Below, in pieces: positions 30,824 through 39,669 of a stretch of 59,219 nt of DNA. The stretch is from the NCBI RefSeq assembly GCF_005864045.1, contig NZ_VBSP01000008.1:1-59219 (forward strand), written 5' to 3'. How positions within the stretch are numbered: the stretch's first letter is position 1; each line of letters begins with the position of its first letter. Source of the stretch: Ruoffia tabacinasalis (lineage in GTDB: Bacteria > Bacillota > Bacilli > Lactobacillales > Aerococcaceae). Under the pieces are notes generated by a model that saw only the letters and a program-made list of their open reading frames with translations, searched no databases and had not been told where the DNA came from. A program made the translations under genes and the position numbers.

Positions 30824-32059
30824 TTACGCACCGTCCCAACGTTTAAAGCAAAGTACCGCATTATGTCCACCAAAACCTAGCGAATTAGATAGAGCATATT
30901 GAATGTCTTGTTTACGTCCTTCACCAGGTACATAGTCAAGATCACATGCTTCGTCTGAATTTTCTAAGCCTAATGTTGGTGGGATAAAGCCTTCTTGTAA
31001 TGCTTTAACCGCCATAATTGATTCAACACCACCGGCAGCACCTAATAAATGACCAAAATGTCCTTTAGAACTTGAAATTGGCACTTTATGTGCGTAATCT
31101 CCTAAAGCATATTTAATCGCTGTCGTTTCACCTGAATCATTTGTTGGTGTACTTGTTCCATGGGCATTAATATAATCAACATCTTCTGGTTGAATACCTG
31201 CCATCTTAATGGCTTGGAGCATCGCTTCTCCTGCACCACTTCCGTCAGGTAATGGAGCAGTCATGTGGTAAGCATCTGAGTTTGAACCATAACCAACGAC
31301 TTCACCATAAATTGTTGCATTACGTGCTTGAGCTGATTCTAATGATTCTAAGAATACAATCCCAGCACCCTCACCCATAACAAAGCCATCACGATCTTTA
31401 TCAAATGGACGAGACGCTTTTGCTGGATCTTCATTTGTAGATAAAGCAGTTAAAGCCGCGAAACCAGAGATTCCGATTTCGTTAATCGTTGACTCAGCGC
31501 CACCCGCGATACAAGCATCTAATAAACCATTTTGAATCTTAATAAACGCCTCACCTATCGCATTAGTTGCACTGGCACAAGCTGTTACAATATCTAAACT
31601 GATTCCACGTGCACCAAACTGCATTGAAATATTCCCAGCGGCCATGTTCCCAATTGTTAATGGAACAAATAAAGGCGGTACTCTTTTAGGACCTTTATCT
31701 TTCATCTTTAAAATACCGTTTTGAATAGCATGTAGTCCACCAATTCCTGAACTCACCATTACCCCTACATTAAATGGATTACTTGAAATATCATAACCAC
31801 TCATCTCAACAGCTTCTTTACTTGCTGCGACACCAAATTGTGAGAATTTGTCCATTCTCTGGCTATCTTTTCTTCCTAATTCTTCTCTTGCATCAAAGCC
31901 TTTAACTTCCCCTGCAACAGTTACGCCTGTTTCAGATGCATCAAAACCTTCAATTGGTGCAATACCTGATTTATTTGTTAATACACTATCCCAGAATGCA
32001 TCGACACTATTACCAATAGGTGATACAGTTCCTAGACCTGTTATTACGACTCTTCTCAT
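30824..32059 (-). CDS. fabF: 3-oxoacyl-ACP synthase II FabF
   Basis: Condensing enzyme for chain elongation, 411 residues. The catalytic Cys is in VTACASATNAIGEA, and the two His are in NAHGTSTPTND and KGHFGHLLGAAGG. It starts MRRVVITGLGTVSPIG with a strong AAGGAGG upstream; a frame starting nine codons earlier lacks this support. It follows fabG by 10 nt. Confidence 0.96.
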   Translation of the reverse strand: MRRVVITGLGTVSPIGNSVDAFWDSVLTNKSGIAPIEGFDASETGVTVAGEVKGFDAREELGRKDSQRMDKFSQFGVAASKEAVEMSGYDISSNPFNVGVMVSSGIGGLHAIQNGILKMKDKGPKRVPPLFVPLTIGNMAAGNISMQFGARGISLDIVTACASATNAIGEAFIKIQNGLLDACIAGGAESTINEIGISGFAALTALSTNEDPAKASRPFDKDRDGFVMGEGAGIVFLESLESAQARNATIYGEVVGYGSNSDAYHMTAPLPDGSGAGEAMLQAIKMAGIQPEDVDYINAHGTSTPTNDSGETTAIKYALGDYAHKVPISSSKGHFGHLLGAAGGVESIMAVKALQEGFIPPTLGLENSDEACDLDYVPGEGRKQDIQYALSNSLGFGGHNAVLCFKRWDGA

Positions 32060-32069
32060 AGAATCCTCC

Positions 32070-32792
32070 TTAAATATGTAATCCACCGTTAACTTCGATG
32101 ACTTGACCGGTAATATATCGGTTAGTAATCAAGAAATCAACGACAGAACTAATCTCTTCAACTTGACCAAAGCGTTTTAATGGAATGTGACTTAACATTG
32201 TTTTCTTAACTTTATCACTCAAAGCGTCAGTCATATCTGTTTCAATATAACCTGGCGCTATCGCATTGACAGTGATTGATCGACTTCCTAGCTCTTTCGC
32301 TAAAGACTTAGTTAAACCGATTACGCCTGCTTTACTGGCAGCATAATTTGCTTGCCCTGGATTCCCTGTTACACCTACAACACTAGACATATTAATAATC
32401 GTCCCAGATTTTTGTTTTAACATAATCGGTGATACAAATCTTGTTAAGTTAAAAGTTCCTTTTAAGTTTGTATTGATTACATTATCAAAATCTTCTTCTG
32501 TCATACGAAGGAATAATCCATCGCTTGTAATACCCGCATTATTAATTAAAACGTCGATTCTGCCATATGCTTCGCGAACTTCCTCAACAAGTTGTTTCGC
32601 TCCATCAAAGTCACTAATATCTCCGATGGCTTGACCTACTTCCAATTCATAGTCAGCAAATTCTTGAAGTACTTCCTCAGCAATTGGTTTACGACTATTT
32701 AAAATTACTTGATGCCCAGCTTCTGCTAAATGTTTAGCGATACCTAGACCAATTCCTCTTGAGCTACCGCTGATTAAACATGTTAATGTCAT
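32070..32792 (-). CDS. fabG: 3-oxoacyl-ACP reductase FabG
   Basis: NADPH-dependent short-chain dehydrogenase that reduces 3-oxoacyl-ACP, 240 residues. Cofactor motif SGSSRGIGLGIA, the NNAGIT motif, and the catalytic Ser-Tyr-Lys: SSVVG and YAASKAG. The C-terminus TGQVIEVNGGLHI is typical. Its start overlaps the fabD stop by 1 nt. Confidence 0.96.
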   Translation of the reverse strand: MTLTCLISGSSRGIGLGIAKHLAEAGHQVILNSRKPIAEEVLQEFADYELEVGQAIGDISDFDGAKQLVEEVREAYGRIDVLINNAGITSDGLFLRMTEEDFDNVINTNLKGTFNLTRFVSPIMLKQKSGTIINMSSVVGVTGNPGQANYAASKAGVIGLTKSLAKELGSRSITVNAIAPGYIETDMTDALSDKVKKTMLSHIPLKRFGQVEEISSVVDFLITNRYITGQVIEVNGGLHI

Positions 32793-33742
32793 TATTTCCC
32801 TCCACTACTTAACCATTGTGTTAATTCTTCAACATCTTCAACTTTATCCACTACAAAAACTTCTGGAGCCAATTCATCCTTCGCCATTAATTTAGCTAAG
32901 GTATTTCCTGGTCCAATTTGGATAACATGTGTAATTCCTTCTTCTTTTAAGCGATGAACCGTTGGGAACCATTTCACTGGTTTAACCAAATGGTCGCTTA
33001 ATAAAGTACGAATCTGATCTGTTGAATGATTCTCAACAGTTACATTACTAATTACTGGAACTGTTCCTGCTTGAAACTGTGTGTTTGCGAGTACTTCTTC
33101 GAAGTCTGCTTGCATCCCTTTCATAATCGGAGTATGGAAAGGTCCTTCTACTTTTAATGGGATGACTTTCCGATAACCTAAACTTTTTGCTTCTTTTCTA
33201 AAAGCAGTGACTGCTTCTTTTATCCCAGCGACAACAATTTGAGTTGGCGAGTTGTAATTAGCAATATATAAAGGTGTCTCTTCAGTATGAATACTTTCAA
33301 CAAGTGTCTTAATTTCATCGATGGGCATATTAATTACAGCTGCCATAAGGTAACTTGCATCCTTTTCGATGTGTTCACAGTACGCAGACATAATATCTCC
33401 ACGCTTTTTAATTAAATTTAATCCTTCGTCAAGTTCTAATACATCACTGGCAATTAAAGAACTATACTCGCCTAAACTTAACCCAGCCATATATTGTATG
33501 GCTGGGAGTTTAGTTTTAATCGATTCATAAATAGCTAAGCTTGTTGTAACGATTGCAGGTTGAGCATTTTTTGTTAAAGCCAATTGATTGATATCAGAAT
33601 TGTTCCACGTTTGAATCGGTAATTGAGTGATGTCTTCTGCTTGAGTGAAGATTTCTTTTGCTTCTTGAAATGCTTCTACAAAATCCATTCCCATTCCCTC
33701 ATAGTGTGCACCTTGACCATTAAATATAATAGCCAATTCCAT
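32792..33742 (-). CDS. fabD: Malonyl-CoA:ACP transacylase FabD
   Basis: Moves malonyl from CoA to ACP, 316 residues. FNGQGAHYEGMG at the start (family usually GQGSQ), the nucleophile Ser in GLSLGEYSSL at about residue 94, and the active-site His in EGPFHTPIMKG. Usual length. It lies between fabK and fabG. Confidence 0.94.
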   Translation of the reverse strand: MELAIIFNGQGAHYEGMGMDFVEAFQEAKEIFTQAEDITQLPIQTWNNSDINQLALTKNAQPAIVTTSLAIYESIKTKLPAIQYMAGLSLGEYSSLIASDVLELDEGLNLIKKRGDIMSAYCEHIEKDASYLMAAVINMPIDEIKTLVESIHTEETPLYIANYNSPTQIVVAGIKEAVTAFRKEAKSLGYRKVIPLKVEGPFHTPIMKGMQADFEEVLANTQFQAGTVPVISNVTVENHSTDQIRTLLSDHLVKPVKWFPTVHRLKEEGITHVIQIGPGNTLAKLMAKDELAPEVFVVDKVEDVEELTQWLSSGGK

Positions 33743-33758
33743 AAAATCACCCTTTCAA

Positions 33759-34718
33759 TTAAGCTTCAAAATAATTTGCTTTTTCCTTATACGTTTCTTT
33801 TGCTACTTGAATATAATCTTCGATAATTTCTTTAACAGTTTGTCTTTCTTTAATTAAACCGGCAATCTGGCCAGCCATCATTGATCCACCTACTGTATCG
33901 CCTTCCACAACGGCCTTTCTTAAAGCGCCTTGAGCCATTTGCTCCAAGCGTGAAAAGTCTTGACCTGGAAGACTTGTGATTTCTTTTTCGACTTGTAAAT
34001 ATTCTTTTGTTAGTCGGTTTCTCAGTACACGGACAGGATGTCCTGTAATCTGACCTGTTACAACAGTATCAATGTCACTTGCTTTAAGAATTGCATTCTT
34101 AAAGTTATCATGTGCATTTGATTCTTCTGCAACAACGAAACGAGTACCCACTTGGATACCGTCAGCACCTAGCATTAAAGCTGCTGCTAAAGCACGACCG
34201 TCTCCGAATCCTCCAGCCGCAATGACAGGAATATTTACAACTTCTGTGACTTGAGCTAAAAGGGCTAAACTCGTTAATTTACCGATATGTCCCCCAGCTT
34301 CCATCCCTTCAACAACAACAGCAGATGCTCCAATTTTCTCCATTCGTTTCGCTAGAGCGACTGAAGCTACAACTGGAATGACGCTAATACCTGCATCGTG
34401 AAATCTTTGCATGTATTTTGCAGGATTTCCTGCACCTGTTGTGATGATTTTTATTCCAGATTCGATTAAGTAATCAACAACCTCTTGGGTATTTGCGTTT
34501 AAAAGCATGACATTCACTGCAAATGGTTTGTCAGTTTTTGACTTCATTAATTCAACTTTTTCTCGAACTAATTCAACAGGGTCATGTCCTGTTCCTATAA
34601 CGCCTAATCCACCAGCATTTGATACTGCGCTCGCTAAATCCGCATCAGCAACCCATGCCATTGCACCTTGAACAATAGGATATTCAATGTTTAATAATTC
34701 TGTAATGGCTGTCTTCAT
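33759..34718 (-). CDS. fabK: Enoyl-ACP reductase II FabK (FMN)
   Basis: FMN- and NADH-dependent last step of each elongation cycle. The 319-residue TIM-barrel protein of the nitronate monooxygenase/FabK family has YPIVQGAMAWVADADLASAVSNAGGLG, PFAVNVMLL, VEGMEAGGHIG and GADGIQVGTRFV. Position between acpP and fabD in the operon supports FabK rather than a nitronate monooxygenase. No FabI or FabL is present in the window. FabK enzymes are known to be insensitive to triclosan. Confidence 0.93.
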   Translation of the reverse strand: MKTAITELLNIEYPIVQGAMAWVADADLASAVSNAGGLGVIGTGHDPVELVREKVELMKSKTDKPFAVNVMLLNANTQEVVDYLIESGIKIITTGAGNPAKYMQRFHDAGISVIPVVASVALAKRMEKIGASAVVVEGMEAGGHIGKLTSLALLAQVTEVVNIPVIAAGGFGDGRALAAALMLGADGIQVGTRFVVAEESNAHDNFKNAILKASDIDTVVTGQITGHPVRVLRNRLTKEYLQVEKEITSLPGQDFSRLEQMAQGALRKAVVEGDTVGGSMMAGQIAGLIKERQTVKEIIEDYIQVAKETYKEKANYFEA

Positions 34719-34747
34719 ATATACCTTCCTTTATCTAACGAGAAAAA

Positions 34748-34969
34748 TTATTTGTCTAATCCTTCTACGTAACTAACTAAATCTCCAACTGTTTTTAAGT
34801 CTTGGTCTGTATCAATTGTAATATCGAATTCGTCTTCAATTTCATTGATTACTTGGAAGATATCTAAGCTATCTGCTTCTAAGTCATTTTCAAAGCTAGT
34901 TTCTAAAGTTACTTCATTCTCTTCTACACCTAATTGATCCACGATAATTTCTTTAATTTTTTCAAACAT
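34748..34969 (-). CDS. acpP: Acyl carrier protein
   Basis: A 73-residue acidic four-helix protein that carries growing acyl chains. The phosphopantetheine site is the Ser in [12 protein letters not shown]. The start is MFEKIKEII with GGAGG upstream. It lies between fabH and fabK, as in other Lactobacillales fab clusters. Confidence 0.95.
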   Translation of the reverse strand: MFEKIKEIIVDQLGVEENEVTLETSFENDLEADSLDIFQVINEIEDEFDITIDTDQDLKTVGDLVSYVEGLDK

Positions 34970-34991
34970 AATATTTTCCTCCAATAATTTT

Positions 34992-35936
34992 TTATATTTT
35001 TGTATGTACTTCGCCCCATGTTAAGCCTGCACCAAAACCAGTCATGACAACACTTTGTGTGCCATCTAGTCTGATTTGTTTTGCTTCAACCAATTCATTT
35101 AATAGAATTGGAATACTTCCAGCAGATACATTCCCAACACGGTCTATATTTGATGGTATTTTTGATAAATCCATCTTTAGTTTTTTGGACATCATCTTTA
35201 TAAAGCGGTAATTCGCTTGATGACTAATGATATAATCCAAAGATTCTTGTTTGTTTACAAATTGATCTAATGACGGAAGAACCGTTCTTTGAACGAAATT
35301 GAACACTTCGCGTCCATTCATCGTCAAAGTAATATCTCCTTCTTCATTAGGAGCTACTGCGATGGATAGATTTTCATCACCTTGAGAATACAAGCTACTA
35401 TCATATTCTGGTAGGCCTTCGCCGTCATTGGCAATTAACATTGCTCCAGCGCCATCACCGAATAAGATAGATGTACCACGATTATTGAAATCTAAAATCT
35501 GACTCATCTTCTCAGCACCAATTACTAATGTGTAGCCAGATGGAAATGATTTTGACATTTTCTCAGCCACATCCAATGCATACACAAATCCACTACATGC
35601 GGCATTAATATCAAAACTAATGGCATTGTGACAATTCAGATTTAATTGCACTTTATTGGCTGTTGAAGGTGTATATTCTCTTTGTGACATCGTTGCTACT
35701 ATAATCAACTTAATGTCTTGTCGAATATCTTCATCCAGTTTACTGAGTAAATCGTCTACGGCATTTGTCGCGATACTCGCCACTGTCTCTTCATCATTTG
35801 CAAAAAAACGTTGTTTTATACCAGTTCGTTGCTCAATCCATTCTGTGGATGAGTCTAACTGATTTACCTCGATTAATTCTGTGTTTGATACAGCTTTCTC
35901 CGGTAAATACGCTCCTGTAGCAATAATACGACTCAT
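34992..35936 (-). CDS. fabH: 3-oxoacyl-ACP synthase III FabH
   Basis: Starts chain synthesis by condensing acetyl-CoA with malonyl-ACP. 314 residues with the complete Cys-His-Asn triad: Cys in [11 protein letters not shown], His in ISHQANYR and Asn in [10 protein letters not shown]. It follows fabT by 14 nt. Confidence 0.96.
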   Translation of the reverse strand: MSRIIATGAYLPEKAVSNTELIEVNQLDSSTEWIEQRTGIKQRFFANDEETVASIATNAVDDLLSKLDEDIRQDIKLIIVATMSQREYTPSTANKVQLNLNCHNAISFDINAACSGFVYALDVAEKMSKSFPSGYTLVIGAEKMSQILDFNNRGTSILFGDGAGAMLIANDGEGLPEYDSSLYSQGDENLSIAVAPNEEGDITLTMNGREVFNFVQRTVLPSLDQFVNKQESLDYIISHQANYRFIKMMSKKLKMDLSKIPSNIDRVGNVSAGSIPILLNELVEAKQIRLDGTQSVVMTGFGAGLTWGEVHTKI

Positions 35937-35950
35937 ATCATCTTCCTTTT

Positions 35951-36403
35951 TTACAATTTCTCTTTAATGTCATTTAAGAAATTATGTAGATTACCTAATC
36001 CCTTTATTAACATTTCCGCTTCTTCTTTATCTAGACCTGCGATTGTATCTCTTACCATATCTAGATGGAATTTGCGGTGCAAGCGAAAGAGTAGTTTTCC
36101 TTTTTTAGACAACTTAAGTCTAACAACTCGACGATCTTCTTCTAAACGCACCCGTTCAACATAGCCTTTTGTCACAAGATTTTGAATGGACACAGACAAA
36201 GTACCTTTAGTGACAGATAATTTCTCTGCTACTTGTGATGAACTTAAATCTCCTTCAAGACCAATTGCTTCAATAGTATGCATCTCTTTAATAGTTAGAT
36301 CTGAAAACTCACTTTGTCTAAGCGAATTTTCTTCAATTAATAGTACTTCATTAAATATTTGGACCAAATAATCGTTAATTTTTGTAACGGTCCCTTTATC
36401 CAC
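35951..36403 (-). CDS. fabT: MarR-family repressor of fatty-acid synthesis FabT
   Basis: A 150-residue winged-helix regulator (SSQVAEKLSVTKGTLSVSIQNLVTKGYVER, residues about 55-85, with wing EEDRRVVRLKLSKKGK). FabT of streptococci represses the fab operon when bound with acyl-ACP. Here it is the first gene of the operon and lies directly behind three FabT-type palindromes, so it should autoregulate the whole operon. FabM, which precedes fabT in streptococci, is missing. Confidence 0.92.
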   Translation of the reverse strand: MDKGTVTKINDYLVQIFNEVLLIEENSLRQSEFSDLTIKEMHTIEAIGLEGDLSSSQVAEKLSVTKGTLSVSIQNLVTKGYVERVRLEEDRRVVRLKLSKKGKLLFRLHRKFHLDMVRDTIAGLDKEEAEMLIKGLGNLHNFLNDIKEKL

Positions 36404-36427
36404 TCATTATCACCTCTCATCAACTTC

Positions 36428-36442
36428 GTTTGATAATCAAAC
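36428..36442 (-). promoter_or_regulatory. FabT-type operator 1
   Basis: Perfect palindrome GTTTGAT-A-ATCAAAC, centred at 36435, in the leader between the start site and fabT. The TTTGA-N3-TCAAA form matches the known FabT box. Confidence 0.75.
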
Positions 36443-36443
36443 T

Positions 36444-36458
36444 ATTTGATAGTCAAAT
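36444..36458 (-). promoter_or_regulatory. FabT-type operator 2
   Basis: ATTTGATAGTCAAAT centred at 36451, 16 bp from operator 1. It overlaps the downstream edge of the -10 box and would cover the transcription start. Confidence 0.75.
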
Positions 36459-36485
36459 AATAAATGATATTAGTTTGATTGTCAA
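36457..36485 (-). promoter_or_regulatory. Promoter of the fab operon
   Basis: Minus strand: TTGACA (perfect -35), 17-nt spacer, TATTAT. This is the best consensus promoter in the window. Operator 3 covers the -35 and operator 2 the -10, consistent with tight repression. Confidence 0.75.
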
Positions 36486-36488
36486 ACT
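36472..36488 (-). promoter_or_regulatory. FabT-type operator 3
   Basis: Palindrome AGTTTGATTGTCAAACT centred at 36480. The -35 hexamer lies within it. Confidence 0.75.
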
Positions 36489-36668
36489 ATAAAAGTTTAA
36501 AGTTTTTTTAAGATGATAGAAACTATTAGGAATGGCGATTATTCAAATCATTATTGTTATATTGTGTAATCGTTTTAAGTATTATTATAGCTTTATTTTG
36601 TTGAAGATATGTGTTGGGTCGTATTTAAAGTGTGGAAATATGAAAAATGTCCCTGAGATTTTTGAAAT

Positions 36669-36707
36669 TAAAAAAAGCTATCAGATGAAAAATTCACCCA
36701 ATAGCTT
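36669..36707 (-). terminator. Intrinsic terminator of gdhA
   Basis: Minus-strand hairpin AAGCTAT / ATAGCTT with an inner GGTGAA / TTCATC stem, followed by a run of T. It begins 16 nt after the gdhA stop. Confidence 0.85.
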
Positions 36708-36722
36708 ATTATTTCGTGTGTA

Positions 36723-38063
36723 TTATACGACACCATTCATAATCATTAATTTAGCAATACTTTCAAATGACGCAATATCTGCTCCGGCAGCATAATCATG
36801 ATCTAAGTTGTAATTATTACTTGCATCTAATGCTTGTTTGAAGATATCTTTCATGATGACTTTAAGTTTCTCGTCAACTTCTTCCGTTGTCCATCTTAGT
36901 CTTTGAGAGTTTTGACTCATCTCAAGCGCAGATACCGCAACCCCACCAGCGTTAGCGGCCTTACCAGGCCCATAGTATAATTTGTTTTCTTTATATACTT
37001 TTACTGCATTTGTATGGCTTGGCATATTTGCCCCTTCAGCGATAAATTTAATTCCATTATCAACTATACGTTGGGCTTGTTCTTCGTTAATTTCATTTTG
37101 AGTTGCACATGGTAAGGCAATATCTGCTTTAATATCATGATCCCAAAGTGAACCTTCAAAATACTCAGCAGCTGAATGAGCATCAATATATTCTTTAATT
37201 CTTCCACGGTTATCAATTTTAATTTGTTTTACCGTATCTAAATCGATACCATTTTCAGCGTAAATTGCCCCATCTGAATCACTAAAAGAAACAACTACAC
37301 CACCAAGTTCCATGGCTTTCTTCGCAGCATAATAAGCAACATTCCCAGAACCAGAAATCATCACTCGTTTGCCTTCTAGTGATTCATTCACTTCAGTCAA
37401 CATTTCTAATAAGAAGTAAATTAATCCGTAACCCGTTGCTTCAGTACGTCCTTGACTCCCCCCAGCTGGAATTGGTTTCCCAGTTAATACACCTGGAGTC
37501 TTAGCGTTTAAGCGTTTGTATTGCCCGAACATGTATCCAATTTCTCGTGCACCTACACCAATATCTCCAGCAGGCACATCATCGTCCGCACCAATGTATT
37601 TTTGTAATTCAGTCATAAAACTTTGAGTAAAGTTCATAACTTCATTGTCTGATTTCCCTTTAGGATCAAAATCAGCACCACCTTTACCTCCGCCGATTGG
37701 TAGACCTGTTAAATCATTTTTGAAGATTTGCTCAAAAGCAAGAAACTTCATGATACTTTGGTTTACTGATGGATGGAAGCGAATACCACCTTTATAGGGT
37801 CCATTTAAGGAATTAAATTGCACACGGTAACCACGATTCACTTGAACTTTCCCTTGGTCATCTACCCAAGGAACACGGAAAGAAATAATTCTTTCTGGCT
37901 CAGTGATTCGTTCAAGTATTGCCAAATCTTCATATTCAGGATGTTTTTCAATCACTGGTTCAATTGCATCAAGAAAATCTTTCACAGCTTGTAAAAATTC
38001 TGTTTCATGCTCAAAAGTTTTTGATAATTTGTCATAAACACGCGTCATATAATTATTTGCCAT
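36723..38063 (-). CDS. gdhA: NADP-type glutamate dehydrogenase
   Basis: Interconverts 2-oxoglutarate plus ammonia and glutamate. The 446-residue product matches the hexameric small type. Seen: GPYKGGIRFHPSVN, the active-site PIGGGKGGADFDPKGKS with its catalytic Lys, PAGDIGVGAREIGYM, and the Rossmann motif SGSGNVAYYAAKKA. NADP use is inferred from the sub-family. It is a single-gene unit with its own promoter and terminator. ATG with GAGGAG upstream. Confidence 0.94.
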   Translation of the reverse strand: MANNYMTRVYDKLSKTFEHETEFLQAVKDFLDAIEPVIEKHPEYEDLAILERITEPERIISFRVPWVDDQGKVQVNRGYRVQFNSLNGPYKGGIRFHPSVNQSIMKFLAFEQIFKNDLTGLPIGGGKGGADFDPKGKSDNEVMNFTQSFMTELQKYIGADDDVPAGDIGVGAREIGYMFGQYKRLNAKTPGVLTGKPIPAGGSQGRTEATGYGLIYFLLEMLTEVNESLEGKRVMISGSGNVAYYAAKKAMELGGVVVSFSDSDGAIYAENGIDLDTVKQIKIDNRGRIKEYIDAHSAAEYFEGSLWDHDIKADIALPCATQNEINEEQAQRIVDNGIKFIAEGANMPSHTNAVKVYKENKLYYGPGKAANAGGVAVSALEMSQNSQRLRWTTEEVDEKLKVIMKDIFKQALDASNNYNLDHDYAAGADIASFESIAKLMIMNGVV

Positions 38064-38092
38064 TATGTGTCACTCCTCTTTTCGTATATGTC

Positions 38093-38101
38093 ATTATAAC
38101 A
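38093..38101 (-). promoter_or_regulatory. Predicted gdhA extended -10
   Basis: Minus strand TGT followed by TATAAT, 30 nt before the start codon. The -35 region is weak (TTATTA at 18-nt spacing). Confidence 0.5.
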
Positions 38102-38139
38102 CAGCTTTGTTTTTCATAATAATTTTTTAATAAAGGTCT

Positions 38140-38670
38140 CTAATTTCTAATCTCATTTAAATAGAAATATATATCTGATTTACCCTCTTGTTGAGTAAAA
38201 TCATAATCGTAATTGTTAAAGCCACCAATCTCAAAACCTTGTTTTAAATAAAATTTACAAGCGCCTAAATTATTATCTTGTCCAATAGTGAATACGCCTT
38301 TATAACCTAGACTTTGGGCTTCTATGAGACCCTGTTTAATCAATGCTTGACCGTGTCCAAATCGGCGGTATGCTTTCATTACTTTTAAATCAGCTAAGTA
38401 CATATACTTATTCCAGTGATTTTCAAAGATTGCTAATGCGACACATTTTGAATCTTGAAAAGCTCCAATGGCAAATCCTTTTTCAACAATCTCTTCATAT
38501 ATATAGTTCTCTTCAGGAAAAGTTTGTTCTTCAACTTGCTCGAACAATTCTTCTTTATAAGTCCATTGTTTATTATTTAATGAAACAACTAACTTGCCAT
38601 ATAATTCAAACGGCTCATTCGGTAAATTCAATGCTGCTTCTTCGTCTTTAGTTATGAGTTTATATTCCAT
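38140..38670 (-). CDS. GNAT acetyltransferase resembling streptothricin/lysine acetyltransferases
   Basis: A 176-residue GNAT protein. It resembles the SatA/Sat4 group: NEPFELYGKLVVSLNNKQW near the start, ENHWNKYMYLADLKVMKAYRR, the acetyl-CoA loop RRFGHGQALIKQG, and QDNNLGACKFYLKQGFEIGG. These match Sat4-type KxxWNRYAYIEDIAV, QDNNxxACKFYxxxGF. Relatives acetylate the beta-lysine of streptothricin or free lysine. Resistance in this strain is not shown. The start is ATG 38670 with AGGTGA before it. It is transcribed in the same direction as gdhA, with 76 bp between them. Confidence 0.8.
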   Translation of the reverse strand: MEYKLITKDEEAALNLPNEPFELYGKLVVSLNNKQWTYKEELFEQVEEQTFPEENYIYEEIVEKGFAIGAFQDSKCVALAIFENHWNKYMYLADLKVMKAYRRFGHGQALIKQGLIEAQSLGYKGVFTIGQDNNLGACKFYLKQGFEIGGFNNYDYDFTQQEGKSDIYFYLNEIRN

Positions 38671-38938
38671 ACCGATCACCTAACTTTTTTGATAATTACT
38701 ACTATACACCTTTCAGGAAAATGTTACTATTCTCAGATAGATGTTCTATCTGAAATTTTAAAAAGCAAAAAAACCTCCTACCTTAGTAAGTAAGAGGTTT
38801 ATTCAGTCAACAATATAATCCTATTTCAGCATGATACGACAAGCTTATAATAGGCGACTTTTAGGGGATTTTTCATAAAATAACTTACCCTCAGTTAGAA
38901 CGACACGCTATAAATCGCATCATATCAACGTTTATGTA
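38671..38938. other. Gap between the GNAT gene and tRNA-Arg
   Basis: Contains the terminator of the tRNA unit (38767-38800). The 138 bp between that terminator and the tRNA 3' end hold no gene, and no integrase gene or repeat of the tRNA end was found. Confidence 0.5.
38767..38800 (-). terminator. Intrinsic terminator downstream of tRNA-Arg
   Basis: Minus-strand hairpin AAACCTC-TTAC / GTAG-GAGGTTT with an 8-nt loop and a following T run. It lies 138 nt beyond the tRNA 3' end. Confidence 0.8.
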
Positions 38939-39012
38939 CGATCTAGGCAGGATTCGAACCTGCGACCGTTCGCTTAGAAGGCGAATGCTCTATCCAGCTG
39001 AGCTACTAGACC
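38939..39012 (-). tRNA. tRNA-Arg (anticodon TCT)
   Basis: A complete cloverleaf of 74 nt including the discriminator G. Acceptor GGTCTAG / CTAGATC, D stem GCTC / GAGC, anticodon stem TTCGC / GCGAA with loop CTTCTAA (anticodon TCT, reads AGA), T arm GCAGG-TTCGAAT-CCTGC. The 3' CCA is not encoded and must be added after transcription. Confidence 0.96.
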
Positions 39013-39101
39013 ATGTTTAATACTGACAACTCTTATATTATATCCTATGATTGACTGATTTGTCAATAACATTTTTAAAAGAGTTGCCGTATTTTTTCTC
39101 A

Positions 39102-39668
39102 CTAAATCAATGTTGTATCTTCATCTGGTTCCCAAGGTGTTTTTTCGTCAATATGATCGTAGAACAAGATTCCTTTTAAGTGATCAATTTCGTGTTGTAC
39201 AACCACTGCTTCATAATCTCTTAAACGAATTTTCTTTTCGTTACCTTCTAAATCATTATATTTAACCGTTACACGTTTAGGTCTTGGAACGATTCCTGGT
39301 ACTTCACGAGGAACTGAAAGACAGCCTTCGCCCTCTTTCAACGCTACTTTTTGAACCGCATGGCTTATGATTTTTGGATTAACAAAAATTTCATCAATCA
39401 GAGGTTCAGTTTCATTTCCCTCTTCATCATAATCCATTAAATATACAGCAAATATTTGTTGGTCGATACCAATTTGTGGTGCTGCTACTCCTACGCCTGG
39501 ACGCAAGTTATATTTTTCAGCCATTTTTGAATCTTGGCTGTTTATTAAGAATTGTCTCATAGCCACAACTGTCTCTTTCAATTCTTCATTGATTGGAAAC
39601 TCTACTGGCTTAGCTTTTTCTCTTAAGATTGGTTCTTTTTCAGGAACAAAATCTTTCATTGTTATCAT
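39102..39668 (-). CDS. def: Peptide deformylase
   Basis: Removes the formyl group from new proteins. A 188-residue type 2 (Gram-positive) enzyme with all three motifs: GVGVAAPQIG (motif 1), EGCLSVP (motif 2, metal Cys), QHEIDHLKGI (motif 3, HExxH). The start is ATG 39668, with GAGGAA upstream overlapping the hflX stop, rather than the ATG four codons before. Confidence 0.95.
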   Translation of the reverse strand: MITMKDFVPEKEPILREKAKPVEFPINEELKETVVAMRQFLINSQDSKMAEKYNLRPGVGVAAPQIGIDQQIFAVYLMDYDEEGNETEPLIDEIFVNPKIISHAVQKVALKEGEGCLSVPREVPGIVPRPKRVTVKYNDLEGNEKKIRLRDYEAVVVQHEIDHLKGILFYDHIDEKTPWEPDEDTTLI

Positions 39669-39669
39669 A

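Larger units (their letters stand above)
36404..36668. other. Intergenic region upstream of fabT
   Basis: Between fabT and the gdhA terminator. The part next to fabT carries the promoter and three operators annotated separately. From about 36490 to 36668 no gene with a ribosome binding site is seen; a short plus-strand open frame from 36532 overlaps the gdhA terminator and is not credible. Confidence 0.5.

Noticed and set aside
36532-36795. Plus-strand open frame between fabT and gdhA.
   Set aside because: It runs through the gdhA terminator and into gdhA, is very rich in Ile and Tyr from AT-rich DNA, and has no ribosome binding site.
38801-38938. A second tRNA or small RNA next to tRNA-Arg.
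   Set aside because: No cloverleaf, no conserved TTCGAAT loop apart from the one in tRNA-Arg, and no clear stem with T-tract other than the marked terminator.
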